Of a stretch of DNA of 64,000 nucleotides, positions 1 through 11,749 are shown one piece after another. The stretch comes from Ailanthus altissimus (Eukaryota; Streptophyta; Magnoliopsida; Sapindales; Simaroubaceae): positions 11,599,001 to 11,663,000 of the forward strand of contig OX327683.1 of assembly GCA_946807835.1 (NCBI GenBank). The letters run 5' to 3'. Position 1 is the first letter of the stretch, and each line of letters begins with the position of its first letter. The notes beneath the pieces are model-generated. The model was not told the DNA's origin, searched no databases, and worked only from the letters and a program-made list of their open reading frames with translations. The translations under genes were made by a program, and so were the position numbers.

Positions 1-61
1 ATTTCCTGACGACAACTTGACAAAAATCTAAATCTAACAATTTCTCGGCAATGTAAATTAC

Positions 62-610
62 ATGTCGGATTTCATACAGCACCTCTTACAGATCACGAAG
101 CCCATGTTTCACATGCTAAAAAAGAATCCTCCACAGTGGCAACAGCAACAAACGACAACTGTAAAACTGCTTAAAGAGAAAGCAATAAGTCTGCTGCCCT
201 TACAGATCCCATCACATGGAAAGAGAATACTACAGACAGATGCAAGTGACTACCACTGGAGGGCCATCCTCTTGGAAGAAACCAATGGAAAAAGACAAAT
301 ATGCGGGTACAAAAGCGGGGCCTTTTCAGACTCAGAACTCCACTACCACAGCACCTTCAAAGAAATATTGGCAGTAAAATGGGCAATTGAAAATTTTGAA
401 TTTCACTTGATTGGACACAAATTCATGGTCGAACTAGATATGTCGACATTTTCTCACATGCTGAAGTTCAAACAGAAACGCATTCCAAACCAGCAACTGC
501 TAAGGTGGCAACAGTAGTTTTCTAATTTCTCCTTTGAAGTAAACTACATTAAAGGCAAGGACAACACAGTGGCAGACATCCTCTCCCGCAACTCTATAAA
601 TACCGACAAC
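62..610 (+). pseudogene. Pararetroviral reverse transcriptase C-terminus and RNase H remnant
   Basis: This codes for the thumb/connection part of a reverse transcriptase followed by an RNase H domain. The first RNase H acidic residue is visible in the QTDASDYHW segment (about 235-255), and a glutamate lies in the HYHSTFKEILAVKWAI segment (about 343-390). The reading frame stops at 515-517 inside the domain, then continues in the same frame through KGKDNTVADILSRN (about 553-595), so at least one nonsense change interrupts it. A proline/serine-rich tail follows to about 829. In the living virus family this polyprotein copies the RNA pregenome into DNA. Here it is dead. The start of the protein is outside the window. 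Confidence 0.72.
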
Positions 611-835
611 CCACTCACTAACCACATCACTACCAAACACACAGTCAAAAGGCCAAAACACAAATCCTATTCCACCATCCTCCTAATGGCAGCCTCCTTG
701 TCCTCTGCCTCTTCCCCTGCTGTTCCTCTAAAACCTTTCATCATCCATCCACCAGTCCCGTTTGCTCCTCCAGAATTTGAAGAAAGAATCGGGACAGAAC
801 CATTAAGTCAAACCCCACGGAACTCATAAGATAGT

Positions 836-1860
836 ATGCCATCCAAACTGTTGAAAAATGGATGGGGCACTCTAGGCACCCCACTATTCAACCTAACCTA
901 CCCATTTTTCTACTTAATCACTGTCACCCCTTTTGAAGCCTGGTCCAAATGTGTTCTTTACCTGTTATGGTGCCTGTTAGATTCATACACCATTGCAATG
1001 GAATTTCCTATCCTGAAGATGAAAAAATGGCTCGAAACAGTCTCGTCTAGCCATGATGCAATCACATTCTTACAATGGTTTCTCCCCCGTGAACAATGGC
1101 TAGTCAAGTTCAAAAAGCTAATACATCAACACAGTCAATCAAAAATGCCACCTAGAAGATTTCATATCATCCTTCTCTTCCAACGTAAGGGCATGATTAT
1201 ATCCGATCATAAGGTGTATTACTATTCTATCGTCGAGGACTACTTTATGTTTTCATACCTCCTTCATCTATTTTGAGATAACTACAGAGCAGAAATAAGA
1301 GAACTAGAAAGAGTCATTGTAGAAAACAAATCAGATCATCCCACCAGCCGTATGGATAGACCCTGAAGACTGTACCCTTTCAGAAACCACAGATGAAGAC
1401 TTCTCATACAGACTTCAACAAGTATCCAACATCCACAAACACAGACAGAGTGAACAACACCAACGCTACGTCCAACAGTACTACCAGTACAACCGAGCCA
1501 GGATTGATTATGAAAACTCTCTTCCCATAATCATCCCATCATAACCCCATGAGACAGACACACAGATGCATGATGTCCCATCTACCCCTCCAGGACCACC
1601 AGACTTATCCCTCTCCCTATACCAAGATGCTTAACCCTCACCTACCGAGTCACAAGTCCAACAAGAAGCAAGACTATTATCCCGTGATTTAGCCCCGCAA
1701 GAAGCTGAAATTCGTGATGAAAGCAATGACGACATCAAACTCCTGGAAGAATTCATGGAAGAATACGAAAGCAGACTGGTCAAGCGTACCTGGAAACAGT
1801 TCAATAATGACGGAAGCCCTAGTGGGTCCAGCTCATCAAACTTCAGAATAAAGCCACGTG
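836..1860 (+). pseudogene. Broken downstream coding region of the caulimovirid, function unknown
   Basis: An open stretch at 836-1276 could code for about 146 residues rich in Trp, Phe and Leu. Further coding-like segments in other frames follow, the last a hydrophilic Glu/Arg/Ser-rich stretch (about 1640-1860) ending close to the promoter. Its place, after the RNase H and before a TATA box, corresponds to the second ORF of florendoviruses, whose function is not known. I recognise no domain. Frame changes near 1280 and 1375 and a stop near 1634 show decay. The assignment rests on position rather than on any motif. Confidence 0.4.
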
Positions 1861-2035
1861 ATAAAAACAATCCTAAAAAGCAGAGCCTTTGTTCTCACAA
1901 TTATCATGTGGCCCAACATTATGTTTCTTTTACGCATGTCCCGTTAATAAGCAAATATTTTAAGTTATTTTCCTTGTATGGTGGTCTGCGTGCCACATTA
2001 AAAGTTAGTTTCTTTATTTGTATTCGGAGTCCCAA

Positions 2036-2092
2036 GCTATATAAAGCCACTCCTTCCTTTTGTAAGGATCCATCCGAAAAAATGAAATAAAA
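2036..2092 (+). promoter_or_regulatory. TATA promoter of the caulimovirid (35S-type position)
   Basis: A TATATAAA box lies at about 2039-2046, followed by CCACTCC and a CTTTTGTAAGGATC segment, then an AATGAAATAAAA stretch. Caulimovirids carry a strong pregenomic RNA promoter between the last ORF and the leader, and this is where it falls. Whether it still drives transcription cannot be told from sequence. Confidence 0.5.
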
Positions 2093-2099
2093 ACTCTGA

Positions 2100-4484
2100 T
2101 TTTTCTTATCCCATAAGTTTCTAAATCTTCCTCCGGTAGTTCTCTAAAGTCTCTCATAGTATAAAGAACATAAAATGAGTTGATCATTTTCTAAGTTTTA
2201 AAAGAAACTTACCCAGTAAAGTATGCTCTACAGTGGCCCTTTCTTAAGGGATCCTCTGTATCAGAAAGACTAAAATTAAAAAAAATATATTATTTTCAGT
2301 TCAATTTACGATTTTCGTTTCAATTCAATTTACGATTTTCGATTCTAAATCTTATTTAGAAGTTGTCACTACGTTATGTAAAAGGTTAGGCAATATAAAC
2401 TCGTCAAGGCAAAAGGCCGTTTAAGGTGTTATGCCAATACATACCTCATAACTAGTTAGACTCCTCTACTAGAGTGTGTTAAATTATATAAATAAATAAA
2501 ATATAAGATAGTTTCTCTTTTCAACCAAAATTATATATATATTATACTTAATTTAGTATGCTACGTAATACGTAATTTGTTATATGATAAATTTTTAAAC
2601 ATATAATAATATTTTATAATATATTATAAATTATATAAAAATTATAAATTTATTATACAATAATATGTTACAGTATTATTTATTAGTGAATTACGTAATT
2701 TATTAAATTAATTATTTATATATATATATATTAACACAAAAGATAGTTTGCAGATTTTGTGGTAAAAGATTATATGTAGTGGAGTTGATACAGCATCCGG
2801 AGATTTTTTTAGTTTGAATCAAACCGAATTGGAATCGAACTAATCGGTCCTTAATAAATAGAACTGACAAAAAATTGAACTCTAAACCGAATTGAACTAA
2901 TTTAAAAATTTTCAATTCAGTTTGATTTGGTTTTCAGTTCAACCGAACCAATACCCACCTCTACCTTTCCCCTTACTTTGTTCTGTCACCTGCTAAATTT
3001 TGAATGATTGAATATTTTTGTTTATGATGGTTCTAGATTTGGCTTGGTCCGATATCTAACCTAACTTGACTCAAAGTGAATTTGTGTTTTTTAAATTATG
3101 AATAAAATTATGAGTGAGAATCAACTTAGTAAACAACAATTTTTAAACATCATTTAGAAAGATTCTTAAAAAAAATAGATAGGTGATTAAAAAAATTATA
3201 TTGATGACCTTGGATTTTAGATTATCTTGTGTTAAAGTGTTAGATTTGTGTTCATCGGGGAACATCTACAAAACCTCTTAATGAGCTAGGTCATAACCAA
3301 GTTGGATTGATCAATCTGATTTTACACTAAGCTTTACAAGTCTCTTGCAACTATAAACAATGTTAGGTCATGCTGGAGTTTTTTCGGGCAACGAACCTTT
3401 TGATGCTTAATTCAGTATGGATCTTAGGAAAAACAAGGAAGATAAGAGAAAATTGAGGGAGATGTTTAGGGGTGTTAAGTGTTTTTAGGATTGGAAAGAA
3501 TGCCACTTTAGTTTTAGAGAAAATAAAACTTGGAAAAAGAACCTAAATGTGTAATGGACAATTAAAATATCGGAAAAAGAACCTATTTCTTAGCCCCTAG
3601 CATCATTTTTACAAGTGTGTGTTGCAGATTCCTATTAAAATTAGGACTAATCTATATTTTCTTAATTTAGGCTCATTTTAAGTTTATTTGAATTCATTTT
3701 GTACCTAAGATCACCGATCCCTGAGATTATTAAGGATAGCCTAATTAATTGAACTTGTGATTATAGGGTTTAGATTGGTCGAAGATCTAATTCCAAAATC
3801 TTCAAGATTACAACAAGTCTTGTATGGTCAGCATTAGAGGAATCTTGTGTAGTCAGCTTAGCTAATACTAGTAACCGAGAAGCACCTATTAGTGCCTAAA
3901 ACTTCAAGGCCAAGGACGTTCCCTTATTGATGGGCCATGGCCTGAAGTGTTTGTATGATGGACCTGTCCATGTGCCTCAAGTGAGGAGTTCTTAAAATAT
4001 CGGGACTTGAAATTTGTGAACTGCACTGAATCTTCTAAAAAATTAAGCTTATGCCAAAATTTCAAGAAGAACTTATCTTAATATTGGCACTTAAAAATTT
4101 TAAAAGTCAATGAACATAAAATCTCAAACTAATGCTAAATGTACATAAAAACAAATTAAAACATTTTACTAGTGCTTAGTGTTTGTTAACACTCACCTAA
4201 ATAAGTTTCATTTATAATCCAATAAATTCCAACTGTTTAATTTCAAAAAGGGCAATATTTACTTTTAAATTAGAGAGAAAATTATGAAAAAGACTTAAAA
4301 CTCTGTTCTTAACAAAGTAAGAGGTGAAAATTGTTAGATTAGAAAATAATTCTCAAATAACTAAGTTAATTGGTTTGACTTATTGATCTCGTCGCCTTTG
4401 TATTTGTGTCTCTCAATTCAAATTACGTGTTTGTTTATTCATATTTAATTGGTATTGTGCACATACATATTAATTCTTGTTGAC
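2100..4484. other. Intergenic DNA, no gene recognised
   Basis: AT-rich sequence with no credible reading frame. A 23/24-bp tandem duplication lies at 2295-2341. A stretch rich in AACCGAA-type words at about 2812-2955 ends in CCAATACCCACC, a pattern common at the ends of non-autonomous plant DNA elements, but no partner end was found. From about 3200 to 4000 the base composition is more balanced and resembles retrotransposon LTR or untranslated DNA, yet no coding homology could be read. Confidence 0.5.
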
Positions 4485-4779
4485 CCAAAATTCTAGAAGT
4501 CAATAAGTTGAATTTGTCTTTTCAGGAAAGCTTGACCTTAATGTCTTTGGTAGATGGCACCTGCATTTTTGAATTCAAATGACATGGCCTTGTAGTAGTA
4601 AGTTCTTTAATGAATGATAAAATTTGAAGAATATGTGTATCCCGAGAATTGAAATTGAATTGATATATAAATGAAACTGATCAGTTTAAATATAAGAAAT
4701 CAAACCGAATTGAATTGAATTGATATGGCAGGAACATTTTAGTTTAGCTGTATCCCAAGATTGCACCCATAAAGTTGAA

Positions 4780-5045
4780 GAATGTGTGTCTAGGTGTGGT
4801 GTCTACTAACTGATCGATTTTTGGTAAAGGAAAGCTATCTTTGATATATGTTTATTTAAATCTATAAAGTCCATACACATCCTCAATTTCCCTTTTGCTT
4901 TTTTAACCATGACAAAGTTGGCTAGCTATTCGAGGAGTGGACTTCTCTAATGAATTATGCCACTAGGAGTTTTTTAACTTCAGCCGCAATAGCCTCATTC
5001 CTCTCTCGATTAAAAATTCGTCTCTTTTACTTGACTGGATTAAAA
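4780..5045 (-). pseudogene. Tat-A reverse transcriptase N-terminal remnant
   Basis: The reverse strand reads through degenerate versions of the Tat RT segment that normally runs as W.RMCVDF..LNKA.PKD.FPLPKIDQLVD. Visible pieces are the end DSFPLPKIDQLVDTT (about 4850-4795) and a K.REIEDVYGLYRFK stretch. The YVDD catalytic loop is not present because the element is deleted after this point. Several stops and frame changes interrupt it. Confidence 0.6.
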
Positions 5046-5176
5046 GATGAACTGACAGTCAATATATCTGATATGGGGACAGAGTTTATCCTTGGTAAGT
5101 TTTCATGTGACTAGACAAATATATTTGAGAACTCTCCTATTAGAGAGATTAATTTTTTTCTCGTCTTTAGCTTTAG

Positions 5177-5497
5177 TTATAAGCTTATCTTTGCAGTCTT
5201 TTCAGGAGATTTTGGTTGGACAGATATCGGGAGCAAGTCTCCCACTGATTCTGGGGATTTTGGTTTGTTCTCTTCTCTCAATTTTATGGTAGTGATGCAA
5301 AAGATTCTCTTGAACATTATTTTATAGCAACTTTTGATTATTTTTTTTATCACCTTTGAAGATTCCCACTCTATCTTTAGCAGGGAATTGAGCTTCAGAT
5401 AGTGGATAAACATTGTGGTATTAGAATTTATCATGAAGGGTCTTTCTAACATAACTTTGTAAGGTATTGGTTGATCAACTACCACAAAGTTAACCAT
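5177..5497 (-). pseudogene. Tat-A retroviral-type aspartic protease C-terminal remnant
   Basis: An open stretch of 106 codons begins NFVVVDQPIPYKVMLERPF, matching the protease-RT linker of Tat elements, where the usual text is FLVVD.PS.YN.ILGRP. It is clearly the same family as the piece at 26938-27255, down to the shared I-K-CY pattern that follows. The upstream DSG catalytic part is not readable. No intact product is expected. Confidence 0.65.
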
Positions 5498-6249
5498 TAT
5501 TGTTTTAGTGTAGGGTTTCTCCCTTATGGATATTGATAAGGTTACGACTCCTAATGACGTACTGATTGTACTTACAGTTTCTTAGTAGTTAAAGTGTTAA
5601 ACATAACTTAATGTCCTATTAGTGGGTATCGTTAATTTTTTCTTTATTTTCGAGTCTCTTACCAGCATTGCATCTTTTGAGATAATCATAGTCGTTTCTC
5701 GTGTTAGAGAGTGTTCAAGTTCTTCATTTTCTTTATTCTAAGGTTTCTCCAATTCCATGTCGACTCTAAATTCATTTAATTATCCCTTACTTATTAGCCG
5801 ATGTATTTCGGCTTAAAATTTTATGCATTCTTTGGTGTTATGGTTGTGGTGTTAATGGAACTCGCATATTTTATTCCTGTTTCTTTTTTCAAGTAATGAT
5901 AAGAAAGGTCTTAGCTCTTTGAGTTTTTTTTATTGCCTCGAATCTTATTGCTAATAAGAGTATATTATAAGAATATACTTATCTTCTAGTAATTAGCCAC
6001 TTTAGGAGGAGACTTTCCTATTTGTTCTCCCTTGTTTCCTCTTTGATGTGGATCTCTTCGTGGGTACTTCACTGTTCTTTGTGGTGTTCTATATTTTCAT
6101 TCTCGTGTTATCCTCATTTTAGGGAATTTTCTAAGCTCTTGCCCTTTTGGTTTTTCTCGTGCATTTGTATCAGTTACCCTTTTCACTGCTTCTTCTTCTT
6201 CAATTTTTATGTATCAAGGTGCTTATTCATAAGCAATTGCATAAGCAGT

Positions 6250-7350
6250 AGATGAATTTTCTGATAGAAAGTATCAAAACTAAGTTATCTTAAATTCTTT
6301 TAATGTTTTTAGTGCGATGGGTAAATTGAATGCCCCAAGCTAGATCACCTATTTATAAAATCATTATATAAAATCTCTTAAGGATTCATTATAACCTAGA
6401 TTGAGTCATCGCATCTATTAAGGATCTCTAGCCTTCATACAGGATTCTAAAATATGCTGGACAAACTTCTTAATCAATTCACTAAAGGAAGAGATACTCT
6501 TTTATCTTAGACTTCTATACTAAAGTAGGAGATTAACATGAAATAATTGGCATATCTACTTCTGTCTAAGTCTGGAAATTGATAATAGATTAGTGATTGT
6601 AGTGATGGGGATTTATTGTGCCTTTATAAGTTAGGCGGTTCGGCAACTTGAATCCATTTGACAAAGTCCCTGAGCTTGCGATAAGATGAGATTTTCTTTT
6701 CACTCAGTTGCTTTTGATGTATGGAGCTTCTGTTTTCCCTCATTCTTGAAGAGTTGGTGCAGTTGTTCCTCTAGGTTTTAAACATTTTTTACCAGTGGAT
6801 CTTTATTTCTAAACACTGAACTGTCCTATTCGTTGTACTCAATTTCTCTGATTATGTCAAGAATCCTTCTTATGCCTTCCCCGACTCTGATGTTCTTTTA
6901 ATTTTTCTTCCTTCTTTCTTTCTTTTTGTTTAAGATTTCTCTAGCATCTGGTGCCTGCCCATTTTCTCTTCTGAGTCCATCTATATTCTTTAAGCATTAT
7001 TTCCTTCCAAGTCATGATTTGCATGAGTTCGTTTAAAAAGGTGTGAATCTCTAACTTCTGACTGGTTAAGGGAGCGGGCGTGATCTTCGACTTAGTAGAT
7101 GACTCTTCTTTTTAGAAGGGCTCTGCCAAAACTCCTTTACTCTTTTATTTTAGGGTGACTCAATGAGGATTATGGCTTCTCTTGCCATCAAAAAGACATT
7201 TTTTAGAGGCAAGAAGTGTCATTATAACTCAAGGATTAGGTGAAACTCTTGTGATCTTTCTAGATTGTTACACTTTTTCAAAGTTATGCCATCAACTTTT
7301 CCAATTCATCCATTTCTTGTCATGACTTTCTTAATTCTTCTTTCAGCACT
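6250..7350 (-). pseudogene. Tat-A gag remnant
   Basis: Reverse-strand reading gives gag-like text, notably a short SISSFSELIKKFVQHI segment at about 6500-6435. It corresponds to the capsid motif of Tat gag proteins (GSI.SF..L...F..QF), preceded by a W/Y-R-L equivalent. Stop codons are frequent, and frames change throughout. The N-terminal part near 7100 is a weak call based on position only. Confidence 0.5.
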
Positions 7351-7594
7351 TTTTACCAAGATGGTGGTTCTTCTTGTTGGTGTGATTTATTGCTATGTTG
7401 TATTTTCATAGATCTATCTAGGCCTTATAATTTAGTATTCTCATCAAGCTGTGGGGTTTGTTCACTATTTGGCACAACCGTAGAGTGAGTAATGACAATT
7501 TTTTTATCATTTATCCTTCATACTATTGTTTAGTATAAATAACTTTTTCATTTGCTTCCCAAAGATGGCGCTAAACTATTAGCCTCAAAATTTG

Positions 7595-8650
7595 GTAACC
7601 TAAAAGTCAACGAGTTGAATTTGTTTCTTTAGAGAAGTTTGGCTTAATGTCTGATATAATGGATATTAAATTGGATTAGGTCACTCTCTTCCACGAATGT
7701 CATATTTGATGAGAATTCTACAACTTAATAGGAAGTGAGAGTAAACACTCTGATACTTAAGTCAATAACGATTTGAAAAAATAAAAAGTAGCACAATAAA
7801 ATAAATAGAAAAAAATAATAAGTGGCTTGGTATGTGTGTTTTTTGTGTATATTTTTGTATGTTTGTGTACGTAATAACTATACTAATGAATATGATGATG
7901 ATAATCCATTGTGTATAATTTCTTCCTTATTTATAAGATAGAGATGTAAGTTTAATCCATAGAGTTAGAATTCTATTAGGATTTGGAAGTCTTGTGGGCT
8001 TTCAATTTTAAGATTCTGTTATTAGAGTTTTTTCAAAATTGAACTAGATCTTTCTTATCTCAATAGGACTTGTACTGTAATTTTATGCATTTTTTTCTAA
8101 TAAATTTGATTTTTATTTACAACTCTCGTAGGTGAAGTCATTTTAGGAATTGTTTTTTATTTTCAGAGTGGTTGAGTTTGACTTGTGTCATACTCGATGA
8201 GCCGACGATTACTTCCTTATTTGGAGTCTGATCAAATAGGATAGTCGAGTTACAATCAATGTTATGACCAACTCAATGAATGTTGACTTTAATCGAACAT
8301 GGTAACTAAGTTATGACCAATGTTCTGACTAATTTAATAATAATATAGATTATTTTTTCATTTGAAGTCTAATTAAATAATATAATCAATTTTCAACTAA
8401 TATTTTGATCAATTTAGAGAAAGTGCCCGATTTGAGAACATTTTCTAAATTGAAGTCGTCTTCTAATTCATTTACTAAAATCTTTTAAACTTTGTGGACT
8501 AAAATCTTTAAACCTGGTAATTGAAGTATTTGGGCCTTGTAGACCCAAATCCAAGGAACAATTCTAATATATTCAAGTTATAAAACGTTGTAATTAGAGT
8601 CATCAGTATCGTCATTAATGATGAAAGCATGCCTTGTGTCCCAATCATTT
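7595..8650 (-). repeat. Tat-A 5' LTR (approximate)
   Basis: The lower end is set by the repeat shared with 4485-4560 and by the leader at about 7550-7570. The upper end is estimated from where LTR-like sequence gives way to a different composition. No TG/CA terminus or target duplication could be confirmed. Confidence 0.4.
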
Positions 8651-10550
8651 GTATTAGGTGAAACAATTCCACAACAACATACTCGGGGTAGTGATAAAGG
8701 CCGCTTAATTTGTTTGTTTAATCAATAAACCAAAAATTTAAAAAAGTAGATGCAGGTTCAAACAAGTTGTGTTTTACAAGGGTCGGTTGTTTCCGGCTTG
8801 CAAAGTGCTTCCGTGAAGTGGGTTGGTGAAAGCACTTCAACAACAACACGACTTCAAAAAATTGACATATAAATCCTCAAAAGTCGCTGCCCTTCTCATT
8901 CTTCGTTAGACTCTTCACTCAGCCTTTGCTGTTGATTCTGTTCACACATCTCTCTCTCTCTCTTTCTTGTGAGAAATTGGTTGTTATATATGTTGCTGAA
9001 ATTTTCAAATTTTAAGAGATTATGCAACCTACGAAATTGCTAGGAAACCAATTGTGCACCGAAAATTTTGTTTTTCGATTATTGCTTATGTCAAAACCTA
9101 ATCCATTCCAATTTTAAATTCTAATCTTTTACAAATTAATCCAATTCAAATCAAGTTTATTGTGACAGAGGCTAAATATCTTAATTCAGAAGAAATTGAA
9201 TCTACTCTCAATCGTTAAAAGAAAATTTAGTACAAATGTAATTTTTCATTTTTTTTTAAAAAAAGAAAGTAATTCACAGTGTCAGTATCATGTTAAACAG
9301 ATCAGTAATCTTAAAATTTGAACTTAGTAAGAACTAAATGATATTATTTTATAAATTTTAAAAAGTAAGATTAATGATTAAGAAGTAGAAATGTCTATTA
9401 ACAAGTACTTGGTGTTAATAATTCACTAATAAAGAATTTACAGTATATTTATCATTGAGGTTTGGAGTCTAAATTCTCCCTCTCCGATCCCCATATATAT
9501 ATATATATATATATTTTTAAAAAAAAGTAGTTGGGCAAATTTTAGTTTGGACTAAAAACTTTTTTTTTCCCTTTTTATAATACGTTGCAGATATATATGT
9601 TATTGACTCAGATTAATCTCAATGCAAGACTAATTAATCACATTGAAAAATCTTGTGAATTTTTCAATGGCTTCACCTTCACCTTCACCTTCACCTACCC
9701 TAATAAAGCTATCAGATTTAAAAAAAGAAAAGTGGGGGTTGGTGGTGAGTATGACTCCTCTAACTTTATCGACCTCCAATTTTGGTTTCATTTGTTTCTA
9801 TTTGCATAAAAATTGGTTTAACATTATTATAGATACATTTTTTGTATACTAAATTAGATGAGGAAAGAGTCTTGGATGGAACATATATATATGTTCTTAT
9901 TAATCATTGTGGTTAATTAAGATAAATGAAAAAAAAAGTTTTTATTTATCTATTTATTTTGAGAGTTCGAATTCGAGTTTTTGAATAGTTTATAATCTTA
10001 ATTTGTAGTCAAGTGAGCTTGCATGGCTAAAAATTTGGATTTTGTTTTTCATTTTTTGAGATTGGATAGATGGCTTAGTCAAAGTTTTGAATGACTATTT
10101 AGATCAGGTTAGTTTGAAATTTGAAGCACTCAACATCATGTACATGAACTCATAATGTGGACAATACAATATTAAAAGAGTTATAATAAGATAATAATGA
10201 GAAGCATTTCATAATTAAACTGATCACCTAGCTATTCATTTACCAACAACTATATCTGATAATAAATCTTTAATTAGTCCGAATCATGAATGATGTCCTT
10301 GTTCATATTCAGCTATTCAGATGCTATCCAGTTGTATAAAATCTAATAACATACCATAGTCTGTAACTTAGCTTAATCAAAACCAACTCTTAGAAAACCA
10401 TCATTATTGTTATTACATAATTTAATAACCTACTTAATATTATGCTTCAGATCATTTTTCTGAAAACTAACACATTAAGAACGTTAGTTAGCAATATTTT
10501 GGTCCATGCAAAAAATGGGTAACGTTTGTTTTTTTTAGTGGCAAATAAGG
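8651..10550. other. Intergenic DNA with an orphan promoter-like stretch and microsatellites
   Basis: At 8860-9000 a TATAAAT box is followed by a pyrimidine-rich leader (TTCTCATTCTTCG, then a CT repeat at about 8949-8966), as in a plant 5' untranslated region, but no coding exon follows. A TA repeat lies at about 9492-9512 and (TTCACC)4 at 9672-9695. The short reading frames over the hexamer repeat (9585-9852) are low-complexity translations. Nothing else was recognised. Confidence 0.5.
9672..9695. repeat. (TTCACC)4 hexanucleotide microsatellite
   Basis: Four perfect TTCACC units in a row, flanked by AATGGC and TACCC. It is readable as alternating Ser-Pro or Phe-Thr codons but lies in no credible gene. 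Confidence 0.9.
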
Positions 10551-10552
10551 AT

Positions 10553-11640
10553 GAACAAATAAAATTAATCAAACCGAATTAAACCAATTAATCGGTTATT
10601 ATTTAAAAAAATTAATTGATCCGGTTTTTCTTAAATAATAATCTAACCAAAAATAAATAAATATTTTAATAAAATTAACTTAAACTGCTACATTAAGTTA
10701 TATAATTAAACACGCTGTATTAAAAAAAAACAACACACAAGATTACACATGGCATACAATAATTTGAAGCTTACATAATTTTATAAACCTTGCCTCATCC
10801 AATCCACTCCCATTCATATAAAAAGTAAATATAATCCTAAGTAACTCATTTTATGGCCGCCCCCTTTATTCTAACCCTACCAAAATTATCGGTTAACAGC
10901 CACCTAACCTAACAAAAAATCATAGCCTCTATTATCACCAAATTTCTCAGCCTACTGCAATGACAACCACCAAACCACATGGGGGTGGTGGCTCTGATCT
11001 TTGAGAATGTTGCCATTAGAACCATACCAAAACTCTAGTTGCACGCTTGTCGATGGCTCTGATCTTCGAGAATATTGCCGTCGAGTTTGCCCTTAGCTCA
11101 GCCCAGTTTTGGGATTCAAGGTCCATAGTGGCGGTGCTGGTGTAATATCATGCTCATGCTTTGCCTATGGTGTTGGTATTTCATCTTGTCTGAATTGAAA
11201 TTATAAAATAAAAAATTAACATCAGTAAAGCAAGTTTATGTTGTAATTTTCTTTTGGAGCATCTTGCTTTTAATCTTCATGTAATATTTGAAAGAATTTT
11301 TGGACTTAGAGTTACAGAGTTGATGTAATTGTTTCTTTAAAAAATTATTGTGTAATTCTTTTAAAAAAAATTTTGAAATAAATAATTTTTTTAACATATT
11401 TGGTTTAATATTTGAGATTGTTATTTGTGAAAAAAAGAAAAACTTATCCTCCGAATGTTGTAATTGTTGCAGATTGAAGATTAACTAAAAAATTTAACCA
11501 TACCAAATTGATTCTGTATTTTTTTAATATTATATTTAATTTTTTTAATTTTAATTTAATAAAAACTTGAATATTTAATTTAGTGTCAGTTCTGACAAAA
11601 ATCAGACAGAATCAAATCATGCCCACTCGTAATGGTAGAA
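10553..11640. mobile_element. Possible non-autonomous element with a GC-richer core
   Basis: The left end carries GGATGAACAAAT followed by an AATCAAACCGAATTAAACC stretch. The right end (about 11590-11635) reads, on the opposite strand, GAGTGGGCATGATTTGATTC, which looks like a degenerate inverted counterpart. Between them, 10850-11180 is much richer in G+C and holds a 25-bp segment (GGCTCTGATCTTTGAGAATG...) at 10989-11013, repeated with two differences at 11055-11079. The core has no long reading frame. No target duplication was found, so the boundaries and even the element call are weak. Confidence 0.3.
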
Positions 11641-11749
11641 TCATAATTTAAATAATAAAAAAATTAAAAAATAACACATTAAAGGTTATATTATAAGAAA
11701 GTATAATGTAAAAATTAAAATTTATAAAAGTCATAATTTAAATTTGTTG

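Larger units (their letters stand above)
1..2095 (+). mobile_element. Endogenous caulimovirid remnant (florendovirus-like), cut by the window edge
   Basis: A decayed integrated copy of a plant pararetrovirus. The order is the end of a reverse transcriptase/RNase H polyprotein (to about 610), a downstream coding region of unknown function (about 836-1860, broken into several frames), then a TATA promoter near 2038 followed by a short leader-like stretch. The RNase H block reads like those of endogenous caulimovirids, with a FHLIGHKF-type motif and a IKGKDN..ADILSRN end, rather than Ty3/gypsy. The layout of polymerase followed by a second ORF of unknown role is that known for florendoviruses; this genus call is an inference. 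Several stop codons and frame changes mean it cannot make a functional product. The upstream half lies outside the window. Confidence 0.7.
4485..8650 (-). mobile_element. Ty3/gypsy retrotransposon remnant, Tat lineage (Tat-A)
   Basis: Reading from high to low coordinates there is an LTR (about 8650-7595), a leader whose reverse strand carries AGCGCCATCTTTGGGAAG near 7550-7570 (the counterpart of the GGCGCCGTCTGTGGGAA leader of Tat elements), gag traces (about 7100-6250), protease (5497-5177), the start of reverse transcriptase (about 5045-4780) and a short LTR end (about 4560-4485). That last piece repeats the LTR end at 7590-7660 (AGTCAA.GAGTTGAATTTG.TTTT). The catalytic RT core, RNase H, integrase and most of the 3' LTR are missing, so a large deletion joined RT to the LTR tail. 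Stops in every domain show it is old. Confidence 0.68.

Noticed and set aside
6022..6255. 77-codon plus-strand frame rich in Phe, Ser and Cys
   Set aside because: It is antisense to degenerate Tat-A gag/protease DNA. The hydrophobic composition comes from the reverse complement of purine-rich gag sequence.
9585..9852. Two overlapping frames with Ser-Pro or Phe-Thr repeats
   Set aside because: They are translations of the (TTCACC)4 microsatellite without further coding features.
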